This document shows positions 16,057 through 22,775 of a stretch of DNA of 24,170 nucleotides, one piece after another; within the stretch, counting starts at the first letter, position 1, and each line of letters begins with the position of its first letter. The notes under the pieces are model-generated. The model was not told the DNA's origin, did not search any database, and saw only the letters and a program-made list of their open reading frames with translations. The position numbers were made by a program, and so were the translations under genes. Location: assembly GCA_035498405.1 (NCBI GenBank), contig DATKAE010000080.1, positions 1 through 24,170 on the forward strand, given 5' to 3'. The stretch is from DATBFU01 sp035498405. GTDB taxonomy: Bacteria > Acidobacteriota > Thermoanaerobaculia > UBA5066 > Gp7-AA6.

Positions 16057-16676
16057 CCTCGGCGCGGGGAGACCTCTACATCGTGTCGTCGCCCTCCGGC
16101 GGCGGGAAGACGACTCTGATCCGTCGGTTGCTCGCGGATCCCCCGGGAGAGCCGATCCACTTCTCCGTGTCCCACACGACGCGCCCCATGCGGGAAGGGG
16201 AGCGAGAGGGCCGCGAGTATCATTTCGTCACCGTCGAGGAGTTTCAGCGCATGGTCCAGCGCGACGAATTTCTCGAGCACAACGAGGTCCACGACAACAT
16301 CTATGGCACCTCGAAGGCAGAGGTGCTGCCGCGTCTGGAGGCCGGGGCGGACGTGGTGCTCGACATCGACGTCCAGGGCGCCCGGGACATCCGACGCGTC
16401 TGCCCGGAGGCGATCGCGATCTTCATCGTTCCGGCTTCCCCGGCGGAGCTCGAGCGGCGCTTGACGACGCGAGGGCTCGACGGAAAGGAAGCGATTCGAA
16501 AGCGGCTGATCAACGCGGCGCGGGAGATTCAGGAAGCCTCGAATTTTCAGTACGTTATCGTTAATGAGGACCTGGATCTGGCCACTCTTGAGCTACAATC
16601 CATCGTTCGGGCGCGGCGCCTGACGCCGGCCCGCCAGGCGGAGCGGCTGGGCCGGATCCGCAAAGAATTCCGATAG
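16053..16676 (+). CDS. gmk: Guanylate kinase
   Basis: 207 residues. Phosphorylates GMP to GDP with ATP. The P-loop reads SPSGGGKTT (residues 10-18), followed by FSVSHTTRPMREGEREGREYHFVT, the GMP-binding segment that defines guanylate kinases, and VVLDIDVQGARDIR. In the P-loop the first glycine of the usual GxxxxGK is serine, a tolerated variation in this family. The ATG overlaps the yicC stop. The rpoZ gene follows 16 bases later, a pairing also seen in E. coli. Confidence 0.96.
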   Translation: MTSARGDLYIVSSPSGGGKTTLIRRLLADPPGEPIHFSVSHTTRPMREGEREGREYHFVTVEEFQRMVQRDEFLEHNEVHDNIYGTSKAEVLPRLEAGADVVLDIDVQGARDIRRVCPEAIAIFIVPASPAELERRLTTRGLDGKEAIRKRLINAAREIQEASNFQYVIVNEDLDLATLELQSIVRARRLTPARQAERLGRIRKEFR

Positions 16677-16692
16677 GAACGAGGTTGAGTGA

Positions 16693-16968
16693 ATGATCCA
16701 GAAGATGCCTGAAGGTGTGGACAGCAAGTTCCGCCTCGTGCTGCTGGTGGCGCGGCGCGCGGAGCAATTGATGCGGGGAGCACGGCCGAAGCTCGAGACG
16801 GACCGCCCGTTGAAGCCCACCCGGCTCGCCGCCGCCGAGTTCGAGGAGAACCGGGTGCGGTGGGACTACGGGGAGGAGGGAGGGGTGCTGGAGACCACGC
16901 CCGAGCAGGCCGAGCCCGGCGCCGCCGAGGCGACCGTTACCGAGGCAGAAGCCGCCGTCTCCGAATAG
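16693..16968 (+). CDS. rpoZ: RNA polymerase omega subunit
   Basis: 91 residues. The conserved core (about 10-55) reads SKFRLVLLVARRAEQLMRGA followed by KPTRLAAAEF, the omega motif that clamps the beta' subunit. The C-terminal third is acidic and Ala-rich with no visible domain. It lies between gmk and coaBC, the common location. A GAGG sequence about 6-7 bases upstream of the ATG supports the start. Confidence 0.92.
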   Translation: MIQKMPEGVDSKFRLVLLVARRAEQLMRGARPKLETDRPLKPTRLAAAEFEENRVRWDYGEEGGVLETTPEQAEPGAAEATVTEAEAAVSE

Positions 16969-16993
16969 TTCGGCGCGTCTGCCTCCCCCCGCC

Positions 16994-18241
16994 ATGCCGC
17001 GTCCGCGACGGGTCGTTCTCGGGGTCTCGGGCGGCATCGCCGCCTACAAGGCGGCCGAGGTCGCGCGAGAGCTGGTCCGGCGGGGCGCCGAGGTGCAGGT
17101 CGTGATGACCCGCGGCGCCCGCGAGTTCGTCTCTCCCTTGACGTTTGCCGTCCTCTCGGGGCGCGAGGTTCATACCGAAGTTTGGGGCTCGGGAGGTGCC
17201 GCCTCCGTCGATCACGTTCGTCTCGCCGATTGGGCCGACCTGCTGCTTGTGGCACCGGCGACGGCTCACACGCTCGCCAAGTTCGCCAACGGCCTGGCGG
17301 ACGACTTCCTCTCCACCTATTTCCTCGCGCACCACCGCCCGGTGCTCCTCGCGCCGGCCATGGAGACGCGCATGTGGGAACATCCGGCGGTTCGCCGGAA
17401 CCTCGAGATGCTGCTCGCGCGCGGGGCGCTGCGGGTGGGACCGGAGAGCGGCCCGCTCGCTTCGGGACACGAGGGCATCGGACGCATGGCGGAGCCCGAG
17501 ACGATCGTGGGGCAGGCCTTGCGCCTGGCGGAGGGCCGTGACGACCTGGAAGGCTTGCGGCTTCTGGTGACGGCGGGTCCCACACGCGAGCGCATCGACC
17601 CGATCCGCTTCGTTTCGAATCGCTCGAGCGGGCGCATGGGATACGCCCTGGCGGAGACGGCCCGGGACCGAGGAGGAAGGGTGACTCTGCTCTCGGGATC
17701 GACGGGGGTCGCCCGGCCCGAAGGCGTGCGCGTCCTCTCCTTCGAGACGGCCGACGAGCTCCATGCGCTGCTCGTCCAGGAGTTCCCGGAATGCGACGGG
17801 CTGGTCATGGCGGCCGCCGTGGCGGATTTCATCCCGGTCGCAAGCTCCGCTCGCCTGCACCGAGAGGACGGGAGCCGGGTCGTTCGGCTGGAGCCGGGCC
17901 GCGACCTGCTCGAGAGCCTCAAGCCGTTGCGGCGCAAACAAACCGTGGTGGCCTTCGCCGCGGAGTTCGAAGACCTCGAGGAGCGGGGCCGGCGCAAGAT
18001 GGAATCGAAGGGCGCGGACCTGATCGTCGTCAACGACGTCGGACGCCGCGACATCGGATTCGAGGCCGAAGACAACGAGGTCCTCATTCTGACGCGAGAC
18101 GGTACTGCGGAAGGCGTTTCACGTAGGAGCAAACGGGAGATCGCCGACCGGATCTGGGATTCGTTCCTTCGGGTCCGGGGCGCCGAGGCTCCCGAAGGGA
18201 CCTCCCTTACCCCGCGGCTCTCTCGAGACGCGGCGGACTGA
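16994..18241 (+). CDS. coaBC: Bifunctional CoaBC (phosphopantothenoylcysteine synthetase/decarboxylase)
   Basis: 415 residues. The N-terminal flavoprotein decarboxylase (about 1-185) shows GVSGGIAAYKAAEVAREL and the catalytic His H74 in VDHVRLADWAD. The C-terminal synthetase (about 190-400) shows TAGPTRERIDPIRFVSNRSSGRMG, AAAVADF and the VVNDV..DIGF segment. Together they make 4'-phosphopantetheine from phosphopantothenate and cysteine in coenzyme A synthesis. Two decarboxylase positions differ from the E. coli Dfp consensus: the Asn of PAMNxxMW is Glu (E124, PAMETRMW), and the Cys of the ACGD clamp motif is Ser (S157, ASGHEG). No Shine-Dalgarno precedes the ATG. The last 35 bases overlap the convergent methyltransferase gene. 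Confidence 0.93.
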   Translation: MPRPRRVVLGVSGGIAAYKAAEVARELVRRGAEVQVVMTRGAREFVSPLTFAVLSGREVHTEVWGSGGAASVDHVRLADWADLLLVAPATAHTLAKFANGLADDFLSTYFLAHHRPVLLAPAMETRMWEHPAVRRNLEMLLARGALRVGPESGPLASGHEGIGRMAEPETIVGQALRLAEGRDDLEGLRLLVTAGPTRERIDPIRFVSNRSSGRMGYALAETARDRGGRVTLLSGSTGVARPEGVRVLSFETADELHALLVQEFPECDGLVMAAAVADFIPVASSARLHREDGSRVVRLEPGRDLLESLKPLRRKQTVVAFAAEFEDLEERGRRKMESKGADLIVVNDVGRRDIGFEAEDNEVLILTRDGTAEGVSRRSKREIADRIWDSFLRVRGAEAPEGTSLTPRLSRDAAD

Positions 18242-18911
18242 GGCTGGCCTTTTCGGCGAGAACGAACCACTTGTCCGAAAAGAACCCCACATAGCGCCTC
18301 GAGGGAAAGATCGCGACGAGGCGAAGCCCCGACTCGCGCAGCTCCTCGGCGAGTCCGCGGCGGGAGAACCGGAAGGGAACGTCTCGCCTCAGGCCCAGGC
18401 GGGCCGCCAGCGGCCACACGACCGACCGAAGGTTGTACCGGTGGCGAATGTCGATGATCAACCACCGGCGGCTGACCCGCGCCATTTCCCGGAAGACCTG
18501 GATGCGCGTCGGACGATCCAGGTGGAGGATGAATCGAATCGAGAAGACACCGTCGAAGGATCCCGTCGAACACGGGATCTGCTCGGCGCTGCACTGGAGC
18601 ATGCGGAGACCGGAACCGAACTTGCGGCGCGCCACGCGCATCATTTCGAGCGAAACGTCCGCGCCCGTGACGAGAACCCCCCGGTCGCCCAAGAGCGAAA
18701 AGAGGCGTCCGGTCCCGCAAGGAAGATCGAGGCCGCTCGTGATCGGCGCCCCCCGGCGCTTCGCCTCGGCCAGAGCCCGCGCGATGGCCGCGAGGTCTCG
18801 GCGATTGCGCCTCCGTCCGAGCGGTGTGCCGTAACGGCAGGAATCGTATTCGTCGGCGATGCTCGAGTCGCGGTAGTGCGTCTTGGCGCGGTAGGGCGCC
18901 GGGTCGGCCAT
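18207..18911 (-). CDS. Class I SAM-dependent methyltransferase, substrate unknown
   Basis: 234 residues. A Rossmann methyltransferase fold is indicated by motif I LDLPCGTGRLFSLL (about 60-73), VTGADVSLEMMRVA (acidic residue binding the ribose), the QCSAEQIPCSTGSFDGVFSI segment and FREMARVSRRWLIID. This resembles the Methyltransf_11/25 group. The C-terminal half (basic, with PFRFSRRGLAEELRESGLRL) would form the substrate side but gives no clear target. The gene reads toward coaBC, with stop regions overlapping by 35 bases on opposite strands, and away from the uracil-DNA glycosylase gene with only 41 bases between the two start codons. Confidence 0.85.
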   Translation of the reverse strand: MADPAPYRAKTHYRDSSIADEYDSCRYGTPLGRRRNRRDLAAIARALAEAKRRGAPITSGLDLPCGTGRLFSLLGDRGVLVTGADVSLEMMRVARRKFGSGLRMLQCSAEQIPCSTGSFDGVFSIRFILHLDRPTRIQVFREMARVSRRWLIIDIRHRYNLRSVVWPLAARLGLRRDVPFRFSRRGLAEELRESGLRLVAIFPSRRYVGFFSDKWFVLAEKASLSPPRLERAAG

Positions 18912-18920
18912 GGGCCCGGC

Positions 18921-18926
18921 ATTCTA
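18921..18926 (-). promoter_or_regulatory. Possible -10 element (TAGAAT) for the methyltransferase gene
   Basis: TAGAAT on the minus strand ends 9 bases before the ATG at 18911, with no Shine-Dalgarno between. It overlaps the region needed for the divergent uracil-DNA glycosylase promoter. Confidence 0.4.
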
Positions 18927-18940
18927 ACCGGGCAACGGCG

Positions 18941-18946
18941 TAGACT
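18941..18946 (+). promoter_or_regulatory. Possible -10 element (TAGACT) for the uracil-DNA glycosylase gene
   Basis: TAGACT ends 6 bases before the GTG at 18953, no ribosome site is present, and the spacing predicts a leaderless mRNA. The -35 side is unclear and overlaps the divergent methyltransferase -10. Confidence 0.4.
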
Positions 18947-18952
18947 CCGCGC

Positions 18953-19618
18953 GTGGCCGACGGCGGTAGCCCGCGGGATCAGCTCGAGTTCTTCCGCGAT
19001 CTCGGGATCACCGACGTGTACCTCGACAAGGCGTCCCGGGAGACCCCGAGACCCGTGCCGGGCTCCCAGCCGGATCTGCCTTCCCTGGAGCGGTTCCTGG
19101 CGGGATGCCCGCGCTGCAAGCTCTCGAAGACCCGCACGAACATCGTCTTCGGCCAGGGGAACCCCCATGCCGAGCTCATGTTCGTCGGCGAGGCCCCGGG
19201 GCGTGACGAGGACGAGCAGGGCCTCGCCTTCGTGGGCCGCGCCGGGCAGCTCTTGACGAAGATCATCGAGGCGATCGGTCGGAAGCGGGAGGACGTCTAC
19301 ATCGCCAACGTGATCAAGTGCCGTCCGCCGAACAACCGAAACCCGGAGGCCGACGAGATCGCCGCCTGCCGCCCGTTTCTCGACGAGCAGATTCGTCTCG
19401 TGTCGCCCCGGGTTCTGGTGACGTTGGGCACCTTTGCGGCGCAGGTCATCCTGGAGACCGACGAGCCGATCGGTCGCGTGCGGGGACGCTGGCAGAGCGC
19501 GCACGGCGTCCGCGTGATGCCGACCTTTCACCCCGCCTTCCTGCTGCGCACGCCGGAGCGCAAGAAGGACGTCTGGGAGGACATGAAGAAGGTCCGCGAC
19601 TATCTCGCGGGGGCGTGA
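18953..19618 (+). CDS. Type-4 (UdgA-family) uracil-DNA glycosylase, iron-sulfur
   Basis: 221 residues from GTG. Removes uracil from DNA at the start of base-excision repair. Four cysteines expected for the [4Fe-4S] cluster are C52 and C55 (CPRC), C123 (IKCRPP) and C139 (AACRPF). Motif A, GEAPGRDEDEQGLAFVGRAG (79-98), and motif B, HPAFLLR near residue 188, define family 4. The N-terminal 45 residues are variable and poorly conserved. It is divergent from the methyltransferase gene and nearly touches the convergent membrane-protein gene (9-base gap). The order coaBC then family-4 UDG is frequent in several phyla, interrupted here by the methyltransferase. Confidence 0.93.
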   Translation: MADGGSPRDQLEFFRDLGITDVYLDKASRETPRPVPGSQPDLPSLERFLAGCPRCKLSKTRTNIVFGQGNPHAELMFVGEAPGRDEDEQGLAFVGRAGQLLTKIIEAIGRKREDVYIANVIKCRPPNNRNPEADEIAACRPFLDEQIRLVSPRVLVTLGTFAAQVILETDEPIGRVRGRWQSAHGVRVMPTFHPAFLLRTPERKKDVWEDMKKVRDYLAGA

Positions 19619-19627
19619 CGCGCCCGA

Positions 19628-20314
19628 CTAGCGCTCGAGAGTCCGGAAGAACGGCAGATGGCTGGCCGAGCCCATGAAGAAGAGCACGGCTGGAGAGAGC
19701 CACAGGTTCAGCCGGGAGGCGAGCGAGACGGCCCTTTCCCACTGCGGCTCCGGCGCCGGGAGCGCGGCGAGCACCCGGCGGGACATCGGGCCGAGAATGA
19801 GCCAGACGTTGGCGAGCATGACCAGCGCGAATCCGCCTCCCAACGACAGCGCCACGGCCTTGTGGCTTCCGCCGCGGCTCATGTACCAGTCGCCGGAGGC
19901 CCCCACCGCGGCGAGCCAGGCGGCGAGAGCCGCGCCGAGGAGCCTCCCATCGCCGAGGGCCCGGCCCCGAGCCGAGAGCCACAGCAAGGCGTGTACCGCT
20001 CCCGCGGCGAGGCTCCAGACGGCCAGCCATACGAGCGCCCGAGACGCCAGCCCTTCGGCCGAAAGAACGAGCGCGTAGTCGATAAAACCGGTCCCCACCG
20101 TCAGAAAGCCCGCGCCCTCGTACCAGACGAGGAGTCGCGGTTCGAGCAGGCGGCGCGCTCTCGAGGCGGTGTCCCGGTCGGCCTCCTCGAGAAACCGCCG
20201 CCAGACGCGGTCAAAAAAGAGGACCAGGCCGAGCCACAAGGTTCCCGAAAGCAGGTGTGTCCACCGAAGCGCAAAGAGAACGTTGACTTGCCAGCCGTGA
20301 GGCCATGTCAGCAT
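19628..20314 (-). CDS. Membrane protein, PuuD N-terminal (Urate_ox_N-like) family, second paralogue
   Basis: 228 residues with about six to seven hydrophobic segments. It begins MLTWPHGW and has LRWTHLLSGTLWLGLVLFF, matching the RW-H-LxG-x-x-W-I/L-G pattern of the membrane part of urate hydroxylase PuuD, and ends with FFMGSASHLPFF. The C-terminal cytochrome c domain of true PuuD is absent, so urate oxidation cannot be assumed; the conserved histidines could hold heme or a quinone site. It is a tandem paralogue of the gene just upstream, lies 58 bases downstream of it, and is preceded by an intrinsic terminator ending about 8 bases before its ATG. No Shine-Dalgarno is visible. Confidence 0.78.
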   Translation of the reverse strand: MLTWPHGWQVNVLFALRWTHLLSGTLWLGLVLFFDRVWRRFLEEADRDTASRARRLLEPRLLVWYEGAGFLTVGTGFIDYALVLSAEGLASRALVWLAVWSLAAGAVHALLWLSARGRALGDGRLLGAALAAWLAAVGASGDWYMSRGGSHKAVALSLGGGFALVMLANVWLILGPMSRRVLAALPAPEPQWERAVSLASRLNLWLSPAVLFFMGSASHLPFFRTLER

Positions 20315-20322
20315 GGGCTGCT

Positions 20323-20353
20323 CGAAAGAAAAAGGGCGGCCCGACGGCCGCCC
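20323..20353 (-). terminator. Intrinsic terminator between the two PuuD-like paralogues
   Basis: Reading the minus strand: an 8-bp perfect GC stem (GGGCGGCC / GGCCGCCC; plus-strand arms 20334-20341 and 20346-20353) with a 4-base loop, followed at once by TTTTTCTTTCG. It lies just after the stop of the upstream paralogue and ends about 8 bases before the ATG of the downstream paralogue. Confidence 0.8.
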
Positions 20354-20372
20354 CCGACGCCCGAGACCGGTT

Positions 20373-21095
20373 CTATTTGGCGAGGACCCCGAAAATCGGA
20401 AAGTGGCTTGCCGCGCCCATGAAGAACAGCATCGGGACCGACAACCACGTATTCGTCCGCGAGGCCAGGAAGGCGCGGCGGGCCCACGCGGGCTGGTCCC
20501 CCGGAGCGGCGGCGCCCGTTTCGACGGTCGCCTTGGTCGCCGCGAGGATCTTCTTCTGGAGGGGCCAAATCACCATCCAGACGTTGAAGAACATGATCGT
20601 GCCGAGCCCTCCGCCGATCATGATCGAGATCGAACGGCTGCTCGCGCCGGCGTTGCGAGCCATCAAGGCCGTCGCATAGCCGATGAACACGACGACCACG
20701 ATGATCGCCAACGCGAGAAGTCTCCCATCCTTCAGCGGACCGCCCCCGACCGAGACGCGAAAGAGGCCGGCGATCGCGACAAATGCGATCGACCAGCCGA
20801 TGAGGAAGGTGAGAAGAGGCATGTGGCCGGTCGGCTCGCTGCCGACGATCAGGACGTAGTAGGTGAACCCCGTCAGCCAGGTCCAGACCGCCCCCCAGCG
20901 AAACAGCCAGAGGGCCTTCGGCATCAGGTTCAGATTGACTTTTCCCTTGACCGCCGCGTCGAGCTCCTTCTGAAACTTGACGTTGACGAGGTTGAAGAAG
21001 TACAGCATCCCGATCCACGAGATTCCGGCCAGGAAATGGAACCATCGAAGCAGGAACTGAAAATTGGTCGTGAAATCCTGGGGCCAGCTCAACAT
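20373..21095 (-). CDS. Membrane protein, PuuD N-terminal (Urate_ox_N-like) family, first paralogue
   Basis: 240 residues, about seven hydrophobic segments. It starts MLSWPQDFTTNFQFLLRWFHFLAG and continues ISWIGMLYFFNLVN, closely matching the start of PuuD-type membrane domains. Near the end is MLFFMGAASHFPIFG. The cytochrome c domain of full-length PuuD is missing, and no purine-degradation gene lies nearby, so the name reflects family membership only. A strong AAGGAGG (21100-21106), four bases before the ATG, supports the start and suggests good translation. It is followed by a terminator and then a shorter, more diverged paralogue. Confidence 0.8.
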   Translation of the reverse strand: MLSWPQDFTTNFQFLLRWFHFLAGISWIGMLYFFNLVNVKFQKELDAAVKGKVNLNLMPKALWLFRWGAVWTWLTGFTYYVLIVGSEPTGHMPLLTFLIGWSIAFVAIAGLFRVSVGGGPLKDGRLLALAIIVVVVFIGYATALMARNAGASSRSISIMIGGGLGTIMFFNVWMVIWPLQKKILAATKATVETGAAAPGDQPAWARRAFLASRTNTWLSVPMLFFMGAASHFPIFGVLAK

Positions 21096-21099
21096 CCGT

Positions 21100-21106
21100 C
21101 CTCCTT
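21100..21106 (-). promoter_or_regulatory. Shine-Dalgarno AAGGAGG of the first PuuD-like gene
   Basis: A perfect core four bases before the ATG at 21093-21095. The second paralogue has no comparable site. Confidence 0.8.
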
Positions 21107-21227
21107 CTGAACGGGCCGCGGGTGGCGGCCGGAAGAAAGCGCGAAACGACTGCCGGTATTCTCTCTCACTTCCTCCCGGGGCTCGGCCCGCCGGCCCGCG
21201 GCGGCGACCGGTGTCCGCGGCTGGCGT

Positions 21228-22679
21228 TCATCGGAGCGGCCCGAGCAAGGCCTCGGGTGTGAGCGCCTCCGCCAGGTCCTTTTCGGTCACGAGCCCCTTC
21301 TCCAAGAGCACCGTTCTCACGCGAACTCCGCGGGCGACGGCTTCCTTGAAGACCTCTGCCGCCTTGGCGTAGCCGATCTTGGGCGTCAACGCCGTCACGA
21401 CCGACGGAGACTCCTCGAGATAGTGGCGGCACTTTTCGGGGTTCGCTCGGATCCCGTCCACGCAACGTTCGCGCACGACCGGGAGGAAATTCCGGAAGAG
21501 CTGGGGTCCGCGGGTCAGGTTGTAGGCGAGAAGCGGCATCATCACGTTCAAGTCGAGCTGGCCGGCCGCGACGGCCAGCTGGTTGGCGGCATCGAAGCCT
21601 ACCAGCTGAAAGCAGAGCATGTTCAAACACTCGAGCAGGGACGGGTTGACCTTTCCGGGCATGATGGAGGACCCCGGCTGGACGGCGGGCAGCCGCATCT
21701 CGTCCAGGCCCGTGGCCGGGCCCGAGGCGAGCAAGCGGAGGTCGTTCGAGATCCGGGAAAGTTCCACCGCGAAGCCGCGCAGCGCCGACGAGTAGTCCCC
21801 GGCGGCCGCCCGACTCTGCAGGGCCTCCCTCGGATCCGCGGCCGGTGACAGCGGTTCCCCGGTCATTTCCGACAGCAGGGCGATGGACTCTTCGCGGAAG
21901 CCGGGAGGCGTGTTCAGGCCCGTGCCGGCCGCGGTGCCTCCCAGCGCGAGTTCGCGCAGGCCATCGAGCGACCGGGCGAGCGCCTCGGCCCGACGCTCGA
22001 GGGCGGTCGCGAAGGCGCGAAACTCCTGACCGAGCGTCACCGGAACCGCGTCCATCAAATGCGTGCGACCCGACTTGACGATGCCCGCGAACTCTTCTCC
22101 CTTCCTCGTGAAGGACCGGGCGAGACGCCGCACCTCCTCGACCAGCGGGCGGCCCACCGCGATCGACGCCAGATGGAGCGCGGTCGGAAACGTGTCGTTG
22201 GTCGACTGGCCGAGGTTGACGTCGTCGTTGGGGTTGACCGCGGTTCGGTCGCCACGGGTGCGGCCGAGAATCTCCGCCGCGCGCCCCGCGATCACCTCGT
22301 TGACGTTCATGTGGAACGAGGTGCCTGCGCCGGCCTGGTAGACGTCCACGACGAACTGGTCGGCGTGGCGCCCCGAGAGCAGTTCGTCGCAGGCTTGCTC
22401 GATCGCCCGCACCTTCTCGGCCGGCAATCGGTTGAGCTCCCCATTGACGCGGGCGCAGGCCTTCTTGATGCGTGCGTAGGCGAGCACCATCTCGGGATGA
22501 GCCCGCTCGCCGGAGATCGGGAAGTTCTCGACGGCCCGGGATGTCTGCGCCCCCCAGTACGCGTCGTCGGGAATCTCCCGGGCCCCCAGGCTGTCTTTCT
22601 CCTGTCGCAGAACGGCCTCCTTCGGTGCGGATCCCAAGACCCTCGGAACATTAGCAGAATCGACCAGGCCCTTCGGCAT
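21228..22679 (-). CDS. Aspartase/class II fumarase superfamily lyase, probably aspartate ammonia-lyase
   Basis: 483 residues from ATG at 22679; 460 if the CTG at 22608-22610 is used. Superfamily signature GSSIMPGKVN (336-345) carries the catalytic serine loop, with K343 and E350 in place. The dicarboxylate-binding motifs read AGT (118-120), NPND (149-152), STN (159-161) and TH (206-207). AGT, NPND, STN, AGQLDLNVMMP and the GIRAN..KC segment are aspartase-like (Bacillus AspB has both STN and TH). VTALTPKIGYAKAAE is more fumarase-like. The expected reaction is aspartate to fumarate plus ammonia; fumarate hydration is the alternative. One oddity is His (H123) where relatives have Asn in the TSxNMNxNE stretch. 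It is transcribed away from the lipoprotein gene. Confidence 0.88.
   Translation of the reverse strand: MPKGLVDSANVPRVLGSAPKEAVLRQEKDSLGAREIPDDAYWGAQTSRAVENFPISGERAHPEMVLAYARIKKACARVNGELNRLPAEKVRAIEQACDELLSGRHADQFVVDVYQAGAGTSFHMNVNEVIAGRAAEILGRTRGDRTAVNPNDDVNLGQSTNDTFPTALHLASIAVGRPLVEEVRRLARSFTRKGEEFAGIVKSGRTHLMDAVPVTLGQEFRAFATALERRAEALARSLDGLRELALGGTAAGTGLNTPPGFREESIALLSEMTGEPLSPAADPREALQSRAAAGDYSSALRGFAVELSRISNDLRLLASGPATGLDEMRLPAVQPGSSIMPGKVNPSLLECLNMLCFQLVGFDAANQLAVAAGQLDLNVMMPLLAYNLTRGPQLFRNFLPVVRERCVDGIRANPEKCRHYLEESPSVVTALTPKIGYAKAAEVFKEAVARGVRVRTVLLEKGLVTEKDLAEALTPEALLGPLR
22608..22622 (-). promoter_or_regulatory. Perfect Shine-Dalgarno placed before an in-frame CTG in the lyase gene
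   Basis: AAGGAGG (22616-22622, minus strand) lies 5 bases before CTG (22608-22610). Starting there gives (M)RQEKDSLG, the usual N-terminus of the family. The upstream ATG (22679) and TTG (22637) lack good ribosome sites. Confidence 0.5.
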
Positions 22680-22715
22680 CGGCCGGTGCCTGGGAGCGCG
22701 GGAAGGCCAGTAGAT

Positions 22716-22721
22716 TAGAAT
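22716..22721 (+). promoter_or_regulatory. Possible -10 element (TAGAAT) for the lipoprotein gene
   Basis: TAGAAT lies in the 96-base divergent gap and would give a leader of about 45-50 bases before the ATG at 22776. No convincing -35 is seen. Confidence 0.3.
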
Positions 22722-22775
22722 CGGCTCGGGCCCTCGTCGCGCTGGATTGTCCCGTGCGCGGACGGCGGCCGGTCG

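Noticed and set aside
19611..19625. 5-bp GC hairpin at the end of the glycosylase gene
   Set aside because: Short stem and no T-run; expected by chance at this GC content.
21096..21227. GC-rich palindromic stretch after the lyase stop
   Set aside because: Only short stems such as CCGCC/GGCGG with no U-tract; no reliable terminator or promoter seen.
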